13,516 bases of DNA from Dehalococcoidia bacterium (GCA_015661045.1 JACVQG010000039.1:1-13516); one strand, 5' to 3'. Positions 1-6,673 are shown, counted from the first letter of the stretch. The notes: generated by a model from the letters alone, not told the origin. Made by a program: numbers and translations.

Positions 1-621
1 GGAGATGTGGAGTGGGAAGCGTGGGGATTGCGCGAGCAGTTCAACTGGCGTTACACGCCTGACCGCCTTATGCGTATCTGCCGCAAGCCCATCATTGCCC
101 AGGTCAGGGGATTCTGTATCGGTGGCTCTCACCACATGGCTTATCTATGTGATTTCACTATTGCTGCCGATACCGCCATCTTCGGACAGAATGGCCCCCG
201 TGTGTCCAGCCCGGCCGATGGATACATCATACCCTACCTGGCTCGAGTTGTGGGCGCTAAAAAAGCCCGCGAGATGTGGATGCTGGCCCGCCGCTATAGC
301 GCCTCCGAGGCATACGACATGGGACTGGTCAATAAAGTTGTCCCGATGCCAAAGCTGGAAGAGGAGGTAGATAAGTGGTGCGAAGAGCTTCTCTCGCTTA
401 GCCCCGGCTGCATAGAGGTGCTCAAGGCGTCATTCGACGACGAAATTGACCACATGCCCCAGTTGGGCCTGCACTCCGGTTGGATGTACCCGGACTGGTT
501 CGAGATGAAGGAATGCCGGGAAGGTGTAGATGCTTTCATGCAGAAGCGAAAACCCCAGTTCTGGAAGATAAGGCAGGCAGAAGCAAAAGCCAGACAGGAC
601 AACCCGGAGCCGAAAGCCTGA
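1..621 (+). CDS. Enoyl-CoA hydratase/isomerase family protein, MenB/BadI-like (5' partial)
   Basis: The frame is open to the window edge, so the N-terminus is missing; about 206 residues remain of a family usually 260-290 long. It has the crotonase-fold signatures KPIIAQVRGFCIGG (oxyanion-hole region) and FGQNGPRV, and ends with a REGVDAFMQKRKPQFWK tail that resembles dihydroxynaphthoyl-CoA synthase (MenB) and 2-ketocyclohexanecarboxyl-CoA hydrolase (BadI). These enzymes close or open a ring on a CoA thioester in the cytoplasm. Counting from the GTG at 7, Ser68 matches the conserved MenB active-site Ser. However, the following Asp appears to be Ala70 (an Asp sits one place later), and the conserved C-terminal Tyr (Tyr258 in E. 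coli) appears to be Phe165. The exact substrate is therefore unclear; ring-CoA hydrolysis or another crotonase reaction is possible. No other menaquinone gene is visible nearby. Confidence 0.85.
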   Translation, partial: GDVEWEAWGLREQFNWRYTPDRLMRICRKPIIAQVRGFCIGGSHHMAYLCDFTIAADTAIFGQNGPRVSSPADGYIIPYLARVVGAKKAREMWMLARRYSASEAYDMGLVNKVVPMPKLEEEVDKWCEELLSLSPGCIEVLKASFDDEIDHMPQLGLHSGWMYPDWFEMKECREGVDAFMQKRKPQFWKIRQAEAKARQDNPEPKA

Positions 622-632
622 TTTAACAGGGT

Positions 633-657
633 GAGACAGAGAGTTGAGACAGAGAGT
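633..657. repeat. Short tandem repeat, 13-nt unit twice
   Basis: GAGACAGAGAGTT is followed directly by GAGACAGAGAGT, in the gap between the crotonase gene and efp. The downstream pyrimidine run at 663-678 (TCTCTATCTCTATC) can partly pair with it, so this may fold in the efp leader or act as the upstream gene's terminator. No function is proven. Confidence 0.6.
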
Positions 658-702
658 GGGGTGGTCTCTATCTCTATCTGATAAGTGGGAGGAAGGTAAA
701 TA

Positions 703-1263
703 TTGATAAATCTTAGCGAAATGAGAAAAGGCCTGATGGTAGAGTATGAAGGACAGATCTACCAGGTGGTGGAAAGCTCGCCTTTCAGGCATGCCCAGAG
801 GGCGGCTATGGTTAAGATCAAACTGAAGAACATCCGAACCAACAAGAATGTCGAACGCACGATGCAGGGCAGCGAAAAACTACGACAGGTATCGCTGGAA
901 AGACGCCTGGTGCAATACCTCTACCGCGAGGGAGACCTCTGCTACTTTATGGACACATCTAACTTCGAACAGATACCCATGAATGTTTCTCAGATAGAAG
1001 AAGAAATCGGATACCTCAAGGAAGGTATCACCCTCAACATGTTCAACTATAAAGGCGAACCTGTCTATCTGGAACTGCCGATAACTGTGGATTTAAAGAT
1101 TGTGGAGACCGGGCCGGCCTTTAAAGGTGATACCGCCGCCTCGGGCGGCAAACAAGCCAAACTGGAGACGGGGCTGGAGATTAAAGTACCCCTGTTCATC
1201 GCCCAGGACGATGTTATCCGCCTGGACACCCGCACCGGGGAGTATTTAGAGAGGGTGAGCTAG
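703..1263 (+). CDS. efp: Translation elongation factor P
   Basis: EF-P binds the ribosome between the P and E sites and relieves stalling at proline runs. The 186-residue product has the usual three beta-barrel regions: KOW-like N-domain (about 1-63), middle OB domain (about 65-125), and C-terminal OB domain with GDTAASGGKQAKLETG and the closing DTRTGEYLERV signature. The start is TTG at 703, chosen because a strong GGGAGGAAGG Shine-Dalgarno (687-696) lies 6 bases upstream. The tip loop that is PGKG or PGRG in most EF-Ps reads PFRHAQRAAM (residues 27-36), so a Gln (Gln32, followed by Arg33) takes the place of the modified Lys34/Arg32. No modification gene (epmA, epmB, earP) is in the window. 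It is probably transcribed alone or with the upstream gene, with hairpins following it. Confidence 0.95.
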   Translation: MINLSEMRKGLMVEYEGQIYQVVESSPFRHAQRAAMVKIKLKNIRTNKNVERTMQGSEKLRQVSLERRLVQYLYREGDLCYFMDTSNFEQIPMNVSQIEEEIGYLKEGITLNMFNYKGEPVYLELPITVDLKIVETGPAFKGDTAASGGKQAKLETGLEIKVPLFIAQDDVIRLDTRTGEYLERVS

Positions 1264-1266
1264 TAG

Positions 1267-1287
1267 GGTCAGGTTTGAAACCTGACC
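1267..1287. terminator. Hairpin just after efp
   Basis: GGTCAGGTTT (1267-1276) and AAACCTGACC (1278-1287) are perfect inverted repeats starting 4 bases after the efp stop. No T-tract follows, so it is either a weak terminator or a dispersed palindromic repeat. Confidence 0.45.
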
Positions 1288-1344
1288 GCACCGCGGCGAA
1301 TTTGAGACTCACTCCTACGAAGGCACTTTGGCTACCCACTGACA

Positions 1345-1382
1345 AACACAATACCCCAAGCTGAAGCCTGGGGTATTGTGTT
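1345..1382. terminator. Strong hairpin, probable terminator of efp
   Basis: AACACAATACCCCA (1345-1358) pairs perfectly with 1369-1382. Two more G-C pairs after one mismatch leave a TGAA loop (1362-1365). It is the strongest stem in the efp downstream region but lacks a long T-run on either strand. The stop codon of the RAYT relic (1381-1383, minus strand) lies at its edge, so it may instead be a leftover REP end. Confidence 0.5.
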
Positions 1383-1560
1383 ATCTCCTGAAGCATTCAG
1401 GAATCACGTTAGTCTGACCATTCTCGATATTACCGAAGAGACTTTGTTTTCTAAGAGTACAAATAGTCACGAAATAGGCGCCCGGTTGGGTGTAGTTCCA
1501 GCTAAGTAGCCTTATGTAACGGCGCTGAGGGAAAGGTTCTCCAGGAAATTTATCATTCAT
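1381..1560 (-). pseudogene. N-terminal relic of a REP-associated tyrosine transposase (RAYT, IS200-like)
   Basis: About 59 residues, from ATG at 1558-1560 (a TTG sits one codon earlier), match the start of RAYT proteins: RRYIRL, then YTQPGAYFVTICT, then LFGNIENG. The frame then ends at TAA. The rest of the Y1 transposase domain, including the HUH histidine pair and the catalytic Tyr, is missing, so it cannot be active. RAYTs are single-strand HUH nucleases that handle REP palindromes, and REP-like hairpins are abundant in this window. The relic ends exactly at a strong hairpin (1345-1382), suggesting that the deletion joined the remnant to a palindrome. The family call rests on recognisable motifs, not on an alignment. 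Confidence 0.75.
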
Positions 1561-1569
1561 CAAGCAATA

Positions 1570-2458
1570 TTATAGGACATCTTCTTGCGCCAGCTTACAT
1601 ATTTCAATAGCTAACTTCTCTATTTCTCCCCGTCCTGAAAGAAGCTCCAGCCAGCGTTGCGGGATTGCTTCCTGCCCGTAATAGGCCCCGGCCAGAGCGC
1701 CACAGACGGCCCCAACCGTATCGGCATCGCCGCCCAGGTTGACCGCCTCCACTATCGCCGCTTCCAGGCTATCGGTGTTCATAAAGCACCATAGAGCGCA
1801 TTTAAGGGTGTCAAGCACAAAGCCGGAAGGTATCAGGTCTGACTTCTTCAGATTAGCAACGTCCAGCACCGCTTTCCGTGTCTTCGGTTCCTCTATCTTT
1901 TCTCCTAAATTAATTAGCAGCCCATCTTTCTCCCCGTACACCAGCCTGGCGATAGCCATGTCCAGAGCCACAGTCCCCCAGCAGGCCCGTGGGTCCCAGT
2001 GAGCTATCCCTGATAAGTGTTTTATCGTTACGGAAATTGAGCAGTCCGATGGGCGCGCAGCGCATGATACTGCCGTTACCAGCCGACATGCCGCCCAGCT
2101 TTTCATGGGCCAGTTTACCTGCCTCTTGCCACGGTGCGCCCTTCTTTAGCTCCTGTAATGCCGTCAGGGTAATATTGCCGATATCTTTGGGGTTCCCTGT
2201 CAGCCACTTAATGAACCGTTGAGCGATGTCTTCAGCGTTAAACCCCTTCTTATCAACAATGCTGCGGGCGATGCAGAGCATAAGGGCAGTGTCATCACTG
2301 TATTCGCCAGGCTTCAGGTTCAGCCAGCCGCCGCCCAGGTATTCGGTCACCCGGCCGTGGCGTTGTTTAATCTCCTCAGCGTTTAAAAACTCTACCGGCG
2401 CGCCCAGGGCATCGCCGATGGCCACGCCCAGGAGACAGCCTGTAAAATGGTTTTGCAT
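1570..2458 (-). pseudogene. ADP-ribosylglycohydrolase (DraG family), frameshifted
   Basis: Two overlapping frames together encode one DraG-type enzyme that removes ADP-ribose from modified targets using a di-metal site. The N-part starts with ATG at 2456-2458 (GGGGG-type Shine-Dalgarno upstream) and carries GCLLGVAIGDALGAPVEF, SDDT at residues 54-57, and AGNGSIMRCAP. The C-part (from about 2001 to TAA at 1570) carries HWDPRACWG and the metal-binding GGDADTVGAVCGALAG. All key motifs survive, but the frame breaks at about 2002. A single-base correction leaves LIRDS joined directly to HWDP, about seven residues shorter than the family pattern, so a deletion of about 20 bases fits better than a one-base error. 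The uncorrected N-part frame runs on to a stop at 1910. Probably inactive, unless the C-part is translated separately. No toxin-like ADP-ribosyltransferase is visible nearby. Confidence 0.85.
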
Positions 2459-2491
2459 TGATATCCCCCGAAAATAACCTCTGCACCTATT

Positions 2492-2514
2492 CCCCTTCCC
2501 GAAACGGGAAAGGG
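2492..2514. repeat. REP-like hairpin (CCCTTCCCG type)
   Basis: CCCCTTCCCG (2492-2501), loop AAA, then CGGGAAAGGG (2505-2514) forms a 10-bp stem with one mismatch. The flank TCAGGGGTTAGG (2515-2526) resembles the GGTTAGGGTGAGG tail of the hairpins at 5888, 6674 and 7690, so these look like one loose family. It opens a 434-base gene-free stretch (2459-2892) that holds only palindromic elements. Confidence 0.65.
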
Positions 2515-2540
2515 TCAGGGGTTAGGTTTTTTACTTTCTA

Positions 2541-2674
2541 CCGAAAATAGACTCTCCTTCGTCTTTGCGAGGAGCGGGCGACGAAGCAATCTCCGCTTTT
2601 GGAGGAGTAATCGGCCTCAAGGTGATGAGATTGCTTCGCTTCACTCGCAATGACGAGTAGCAACCTATTTTCAT
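2541..2674. repeat. MITE/REP-like palindromic element, first of two in tandem
   Basis: Outer ends GAAAATAG (2543-2550) and CTATTTTC (2665-2672) are inverted. Inside lies a long imperfect inverted repeat, 2559-2593 against 2627-2656, with arms of the TCGTC-TTGCGAG...GAAGCAATCTC kind, a palindrome type common between genes in many environmental bacteria. It has no coding capacity. The next element (2711-2860) has the same outer ends around a different core. Confidence 0.75.
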
Positions 2675-2710
2675 CCTTCTTGGTCGACTGGTCGGAATGA
2701 ACGATTCCCT

Positions 2711-2860
2711 CGAAAATAGACGCTTTTTGTCATCCTGTAGGAGTCGCGAGTTATCGGGACGACGAAGGATCTCAGGGTGGAAGGGAGTTTTTTAAGTTGA
2801 CTTGTCCCACCCTGAGATTCTTCGCTTCGTTCCAGAAGGACAATTCCAAACTATTTTCAT
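2711..2860. repeat. MITE/REP-like palindromic element, second of two in tandem
   Basis: CGAAAATAGAC (2711-2721) and CTATTTTCAT (2851-2860) repeat the outer ends of the preceding element. The core inverted repeat (2727-2780 against 2806-2843) has ends TTGTC...GACAA and inner arms ATCTCAGGGTGG / CCACCCTGAGAT. The core resembles the element at 13422-13516. It is non-coding. Confidence 0.75.
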
Positions 2861-2868
2861 TTTTTATA

Positions 2869-2888
2869 CTGCCCCGTCATCGGGGCAG
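2869..2888 (-). terminator. Hairpin after the beta-CASP gene
   Basis: CTGCCCCG (2869-2876), loop TCAT, then CGGGGCAG (2881-2888) gives a perfect 8-bp GC-rich stem 4 bases past the stop of the minus-strand gene. The RNA after it is A-rich rather than U-rich, so intrinsic termination would be weak. It may mainly protect the mRNA 3' end. Confidence 0.5.
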
Positions 2889-2892
2889 GCCC

Positions 2893-4299
2893 CTATTCTA
2901 AGTTAACTTCATCCTTATACTTCGGCGCCGAAATCTGCCAGTCCAGACTTTCTTTTAAAAAGCCAACGAAACGGAAGGCTGTTTGAGGCTCGCCGTGGAC
3001 AACAAACACGTGTTTCGGTGGCTTGCGCAGTCCTGATAACCATTTAAAAAGTTCATCCCTGTCGGCATGAGCTGAGAAACCAGTCATCTGAACAATCTTA
3101 GCCTTCACAGGATACATTTGCCCCAGTATCCTTACCTCTTTAGCGCCATCAACTATCTGTCTTCCCAAAGTGCCTGCCGCCTGATACCCCACAAAAATGA
3201 CCGTGCTTTCAGGCCGTGCGATGTTTCGGGTCAGGTGATGCTTAATCCGTCCGGCATTGCACATTCCGGAGCCGGCTATTATCACATTCGAGCCTGTCAT
3301 AGTGTTGATAGCCTTCGACTCCTCAACTGTAGAAGACATGGTAAGGCCGGGGAATTCAAAGGGCGACTTTCGCTGTTGAATAAGTTTAACCATGTCTTCA
3401 TCGAACAGTTCCGTATGGTGCTCGAATACATCAGTTATCTTAACTGCCATCGGGCTATCAACAAACACCTTGAGGTGCGGAATCTGTTTCTCCATTAGCA
3501 ATTTATTAAGGTAATAAAGAACATCCTGAGCCCGTTCGAAAGCGAAGCTGGGAATGACAATATTTCCACCTGCCCTCACCGTGGAGTTTATTACCTCGCG
3601 GAGCTGTGTGCTAATATCATTAGAGTCTTCATGAAGGCGGTCTCCATAGGTGGACTCTACCAGTATATAGTCAGCTTCGCCGAAAAGCGTCGGCGGGTGC
3701 AACATCGGCCGGTCCCAGCGGCCAACATCTCCAGAGAAGAGGATCGTTCGTCTATTTTCACCGTCATTGATAGCGAGCTTAATCATAGAGGAGCCGAGGA
3801 CGTGCCCTGCGTCGTAGAATGTTGCTTCAACTTTTTTATTTATCCGGATAAGTTTTTCATAGCGGACCGGCGAAAACAAGCGGAAACAAGCCGTGGCATC
3901 CCTGGTGTTGTACAGGGGAATCTCGGGGTAAGGCCCTCTTCTACCTTCTCTCTGGTGCCTTTTCCGCTTGAACTCGGCGTCTTCCTGCTGGATATGAGCC
4001 GAATCCAGGAGAGTTATCTGGGTTACCTCGCTGGTAGCCTTTGTGCAGTAAATAGGCCCTCGAAACCCCTCTCGCACCAGCTTGGGCAACAGGCCGCAAT
4101 GGTCAAGATGGGCATGGGTGAGGAGCACGGCATCTAAAGAATTGGGCGGGATTGGAAATGGGTCCCAGTTTCTTCCATTAAACTCTCTCTCCTGATATAA
4201 ACCACAATCAACCAGAATCTGTGTTTTGTCAACCTCTACAAGGTAACGCGAACCGGTGACATTTTGAGCTGCCCCGAGGAAGGTAATTTTGATAGTCAC
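2893..4299 (-). CDS. Beta-CASP metallo-beta-lactamase RNase (YSH1/CPSF-like)
   Basis: A cytoplasmic zinc-dependent RNA-processing nuclease of 468 residues, a usual length for the bacterial YSH1-like group. Visible motifs: THAHLDHCG with the zinc-binding HxHxDH at 62-67; DAGHVLGS with His166; SGDVGRWD with Asp191; VESTYGDR at about 214-221, opening the beta-CASP domain; GSGMCNAGRIKHH at 343-355; and the C-terminal GFSAHAD with His411 and VVHGE with His435. All metal-site motifs are intact, so it should be active. The start is GTG at 4297-4299 with AGGAG about 5 bases upstream; the nearby ATG is out of frame and runs into a stop. It lacks the long C-terminal domain of RNase J. It lies between repeat elements, apparently a single-gene unit. 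Role (RNA maturation or decay) is inferred from the family. Confidence 0.92.
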   Translation of the reverse strand: MTIKITFLGAAQNVTGSRYLVEVDKTQILVDCGLYQEREFNGRNWDPFPIPPNSLDAVLLTHAHLDHCGLLPKLVREGFRGPIYCTKATSEVTQITLLDSAHIQQEDAEFKRKRHQREGRRGPYPEIPLYNTRDATACFRLFSPVRYEKLIRINKKVEATFYDAGHVLGSSMIKLAINDGENRRTILFSGDVGRWDRPMLHPPTLFGEADYILVESTYGDRLHEDSNDISTQLREVINSTVRAGGNIVIPSFAFERAQDVLYYLNKLLMEKQIPHLKVFVDSPMAVKITDVFEHHTELFDEDMVKLIQQRKSPFEFPGLTMSSTVEESKAINTMTGSNVIIAGSGMCNAGRIKHHLTRNIARPESTVIFVGYQAAGTLGRQIVDGAKEVRILGQMYPVKAKIVQMTGFSAHADRDELFKWLSGLRKPPKHVFVVHGEPQTAFRFVGFLKESLDWQISAPKYKDEVNLE

Positions 4300-4310
4300 A
4301 TATTCTCCTA

Positions 4311-4404
4311 AAATCCCCCGCTTACGGCCCCCCCTTACGTAAAGTCCCGATTCACTTCGCTCATACGGGATTCCGTATAAAATCGGAAGGGGCCAGGGGG
4401 ATTT
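4311..4404. repeat. Palindromic element with AAATCCCCC ends
   Basis: AAATCCCCC (4311-4319) and GGGGGATTT (4396-4404) are perfect inverted ends; GGCCCC (4326-4331) and GGGGCC (4389-4394) pair inside them. The core CCCCCCCTTACGTAAAG (4328-4344) matches that of the element at 11895-11959. The left end is only 11 bases upstream of the beta-CASP GTG, so the element lies in that gene's promoter or leader. Confidence 0.7.
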
Positions 4405-4431
4405 ACCATTCGATTGTTGTTTTTTATTTTA

Positions 4432-5853
4432 TCAAATAGATTGGGTCTCTCGCAGAAACCGCCAGCGATGGTGGAGGGCGGCTAAGGCCCGAGCCGCCCG
4501 TTCCGGAGTATTGAAGTACAATATGCCCGGGTTTTTCTCCAGTGAAGCTCTCCATCCCGATGCATCCGGGCCATAGCCCCACGTGCAAATAGGTTTATCG
4601 GGAAACCTGGCGGCTGCTTTAACAGCAATCTGTGTGGCATCCCATGCTTTATACTCATCCTGAGAGACGGTCCAGACGACAAATAAAAGACCGGAGATAT
4701 TAATGTCCGATAGCATCAGGTTTATTAGGGCTTCTGTGCTCTCCTGGTAACCATGAAGAATCCCTGCCGGCCAGGTATCCAACGGATTAAAAGGTTTTAT
4801 CCAGGAAGGAAAAAGCTTCCCCATTTGCGCCAGGGTATCCGGCGTTAGTTTGGGGATTTCCAGACACTGAGAAATGAAGGCATCGGTGCCCATTCCCTTG
4901 ATGCCGCCCACATGCCCGATGATACCAACTCCTTTACCCTTCATCAATGGCAGGAACAGGAAGGTTTTAATCAGGTCATCCAGTTCATCTACATCCTTGA
5001 CCCGTATGATGCCGCTCTGGCGGAAAGCGCCATCGTAGACCCCATCATTGCCGCCCAGGGCGCCGGTATGGGATGCTACCACCCGGGCGCCCTCCGGGGT
5101 GCGGCCAACTTTTAGCGCCAGAATAGGTTTTTTTAACGATACCCGGCGGGCAATTTCTAAAAACCTACGCCCGGCCTTGACCCTTTCCATATGGAGAAAA
5201 ATAAGCTCTGTTTGAGGGTCCGACTCGTAAAACTCCAGGACATCGGCGTAGTCAATATCGCCCAGATTGCCCAAATCTAAAACCTTGCCTACCATCCTGC
5301 CCCTGCCAGCGGGCGGCTCCGGCCATGACCGGTAGCTAAAAATACCCGATTGGCATACTGCACCCAGGGGGATTGTCTGCTCGGTATACATGGGCGCCCA
5401 GTAAGTGTTCAGTCCGTTGAAGGCGTTAATCACACCGAAGGTGTTAGGGCCGACGATACGCGCTCCGCCTTCCCTGGCAATGCGGATAGCCTCTGCCTGG
5501 ATGCGTTTGCCCTCATCATCCTCACCATCGTCCAGGCCCATGCTATAGAGGATAATGGCCTTTATCCCCTTCTGGACACATTCGGTAACCGCTTTTATCA
5601 GGCCTTCACGGGGCAGGCTGATTACTACTAAATCCACATCGCCGGGCACATCCCCTATTGAAGGGTAGCTCTTCAAGCCCATAATCTCGGAGGCGTTGGG
5701 GTTTACCGGATAGATTTTCCCCTTGTAGCCATCGCGCAACATAGTCTCCACAGGGTTGGTATCCCCATCCTTGGCAGCGGTCTTCCGGGAGGCGCCGATG
5801 AAAGCCAGTGAGTGCGGTTCGAAAAAAAGCTTCAAATTCTGGACAACATTCAT
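4432..5853 (-). CDS. NDP-forming acyl-CoA synthetase, alpha-type subunit (CoA-binding and ligase domains)
   Basis: A 473-residue protein with the layout of the alpha part of ADP-forming acetyl/acyl-CoA synthetases: CoA-binding Rossmann domain (about 5-145; SLAFIGAS and IVGPNTFGVIN) and succinyl-CoA-ligase-like domains with CQSG at 167-170. His262 in SHTGALGG is expected to be the phosphorylated His that carries phosphate between acyl-CoA and ADP. There is no ATP-grasp (beta) domain, and no beta gene in the window, so it must pair with a distant subunit or do something else. Such enzymes make ATP from acyl-CoA or activate organic acids in anaerobes. Residues 176-181 read SWPEPP where a helix is expected; the adjacent frame gives VMAGAA, implying two cancelling indels. 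The start ATG (5851-5853) has a modest AAGGG about 10 bases upstream. Confidence 0.87.
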   Translation of the reverse strand: MNVVQNLKLFFEPHSLAFIGASRKTAAKDGDTNPVETMLRDGYKGKIYPVNPNASEIMGLKSYPSIGDVPGDVDLVVISLPREGLIKAVTECVQKGIKAIILYSMGLDDGEDDEGKRIQAEAIRIAREGGARIVGPNTFGVINAFNGLNTYWAPMYTEQTIPLGAVCQSGIFSYRSWPEPPAGRGRMVGKVLDLGNLGDIDYADVLEFYESDPQTELIFLHMERVKAGRRFLEIARRVSLKKPILALKVGRTPEGARVVASHTGALGGNDGVYDGAFRQSGIIRVKDVDELDDLIKTFLFLPLMKGKGVGIIGHVGGIKGMGTDAFISQCLEIPKLTPDTLAQMGKLFPSWIKPFNPLDTWPAGILHGYQESTEALINLMLSDINISGLLFVVWTVSQDEYKAWDATQIAVKAAARFPDKPICTWGYGPDASGWRASLEKNPGILYFNTPERAARALAALHHRWRFLRETQSI

Positions 5854-5887
5854 TCTTTTTTACCCTTCTAAGTCAACCTCTCCCCAA

Positions 5888-5911
5888 CCCCTCTCCGTCA
5901 ACGGAGAGGGG
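5888..5911. repeat. REP-like hairpin (CCCCTCTCCG type)
   Basis: CCCCTCTCCGT (5888-5898) and ACGGAGAGGGG (5901-5911) form a near-perfect stem, flanked by GGTGAGG at 5921-5927. It lies upstream of the acyl-CoA synthetase start and resembles the hairpins at 2492, 6674 and 7690. Confidence 0.7.
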
Positions 5912-5979
5912 GACAGAGGGGGTGAGGTAAGATGTTCTCTCATATACCTAACATAGACAAGCCGGAACCAAGAAGATTA

Positions 5980-6056
5980 CACCACTGAGACCGTAGAGAA
6001 CACAGAGAATAGAAGAAAACCATAAATCCTCAGCGCTCTCCGCGTGCTCTGCGGTG
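5980..6056. repeat. Imperfect inverted repeat, CACCACTGAGA / CTCTGCGGTG type
   Basis: The arm 5980-6007 (CACCACTGAGACCG...ACAGAG) pairs imperfectly (about 19 of 28 positions) with 6029-6056 (CTCAGCG...CTCTGCGGTG) around an A-rich centre. It is non-coding and fills most of the gap between the DUF6125-like gene and the acyl-CoA synthetase gene. Confidence 0.5.
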
Positions 6057-6089
6057 AGAAATCTTTCCACTTCGCGCAAGATTATACCC

Positions 6090-6611
6090 TTAAGGGCCTA
6101 ATGATGTGTGGTCTTGATAGAATTCCCACCGGCACCACGTATCTACTGGATGTGGATCTGGCGGCGCAAATTCGCACCTTACTTTCACTGTAGTGTCAAT
6201 AGCCTGAGCAAAGGCGCTGTGAATATTCAACCAGATATACTTACAGGGAAACTCCCCGATGCCCTGCTTAACCCGGCTATCCTGAACAGTACAATGAGTG
6301 TACCACAACACTATGCGCTCCGGGCTTATCTCCTGATAGTCCCAATCCATACACCATGAACTGGAGAGGAAATTGTAAGCCCGAATCACATCCCTGGGGC
6401 CATCCCCTTTTAGACCCAACATTCTTTTGATCCGCCGTCCTTCCACAACCACCTGCCGTTTCCAAACCGCCTCGTCCATTTCAACAGCCTTGTCCTGGCT
6501 CCACCTATCCTCTACTGCGCGAAACCAGAGGCCATCCAGAGTCATGGCATTCTGAGACATCATCTTAATGGTCTTCACCAGGGTTTCTTTTGGTAAGTCC
6601 TCCAGAGTCAA
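6090..6611 (-). CDS. DUF6125-like (L-2-amino-thiazoline-4-carboxylate hydrolase-like) protein
   Basis: 173 residues. The pattern, from memory of the family, is an N-terminal helical part (LPKETLVKTIKMMSQNAMTLDGLWFRAVE) followed by a cysteine-containing domain: HCTVQ at about 106-110, FPCKY, and VRCEFAPPDPHPVDTWCRWEF near the C-terminus. Four conserved-looking Cys in short motifs suggest a metal- or cofactor-binding or catalytic site, but no reaction can be assigned. Soluble, with no signal peptide or membrane segment. The start is uncertain: the first usable codon is TTG at 6609-6611 without a clear Shine-Dalgarno, and the frame stays open upstream to 6722, through the repeat at 6674-6706, without an ATG or GTG. 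It stands alone between repeat elements. Confidence 0.75.
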   Translation of the reverse strand: MTLEDLPKETLVKTIKMMSQNAMTLDGLWFRAVEDRWSQDKAVEMDEAVWKRQVVVEGRRIKRMLGLKGDGPRDVIRAYNFLSSSWCMDWDYQEISPERIVLWYTHCTVQDSRVKQGIGEFPCKYIWLNIHSAFAQAIDTTVKVRCEFAPPDPHPVDTWCRWEFYQDHTSLGP

Positions 6612-6673
6612 ATGGAGAGGTTTTTCTTTGTCCGAAATCTCTTCAACTCCTGAAACATCTTTGTTTAAAGTTC

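Noticed and set aside
655..680. GGTCTCTATCTCTA shared in inverted orientation with 13382-13395
   Set aside because: The sequence is low-complexity and a 14-base match is expected by chance about once in a window of this size.
3118..4137. Plus-strand open frames opposite the beta-CASP gene
   Set aside because: They are antisense shadows of a strongly conserved minus-strand gene, with no ribosome site or domain.
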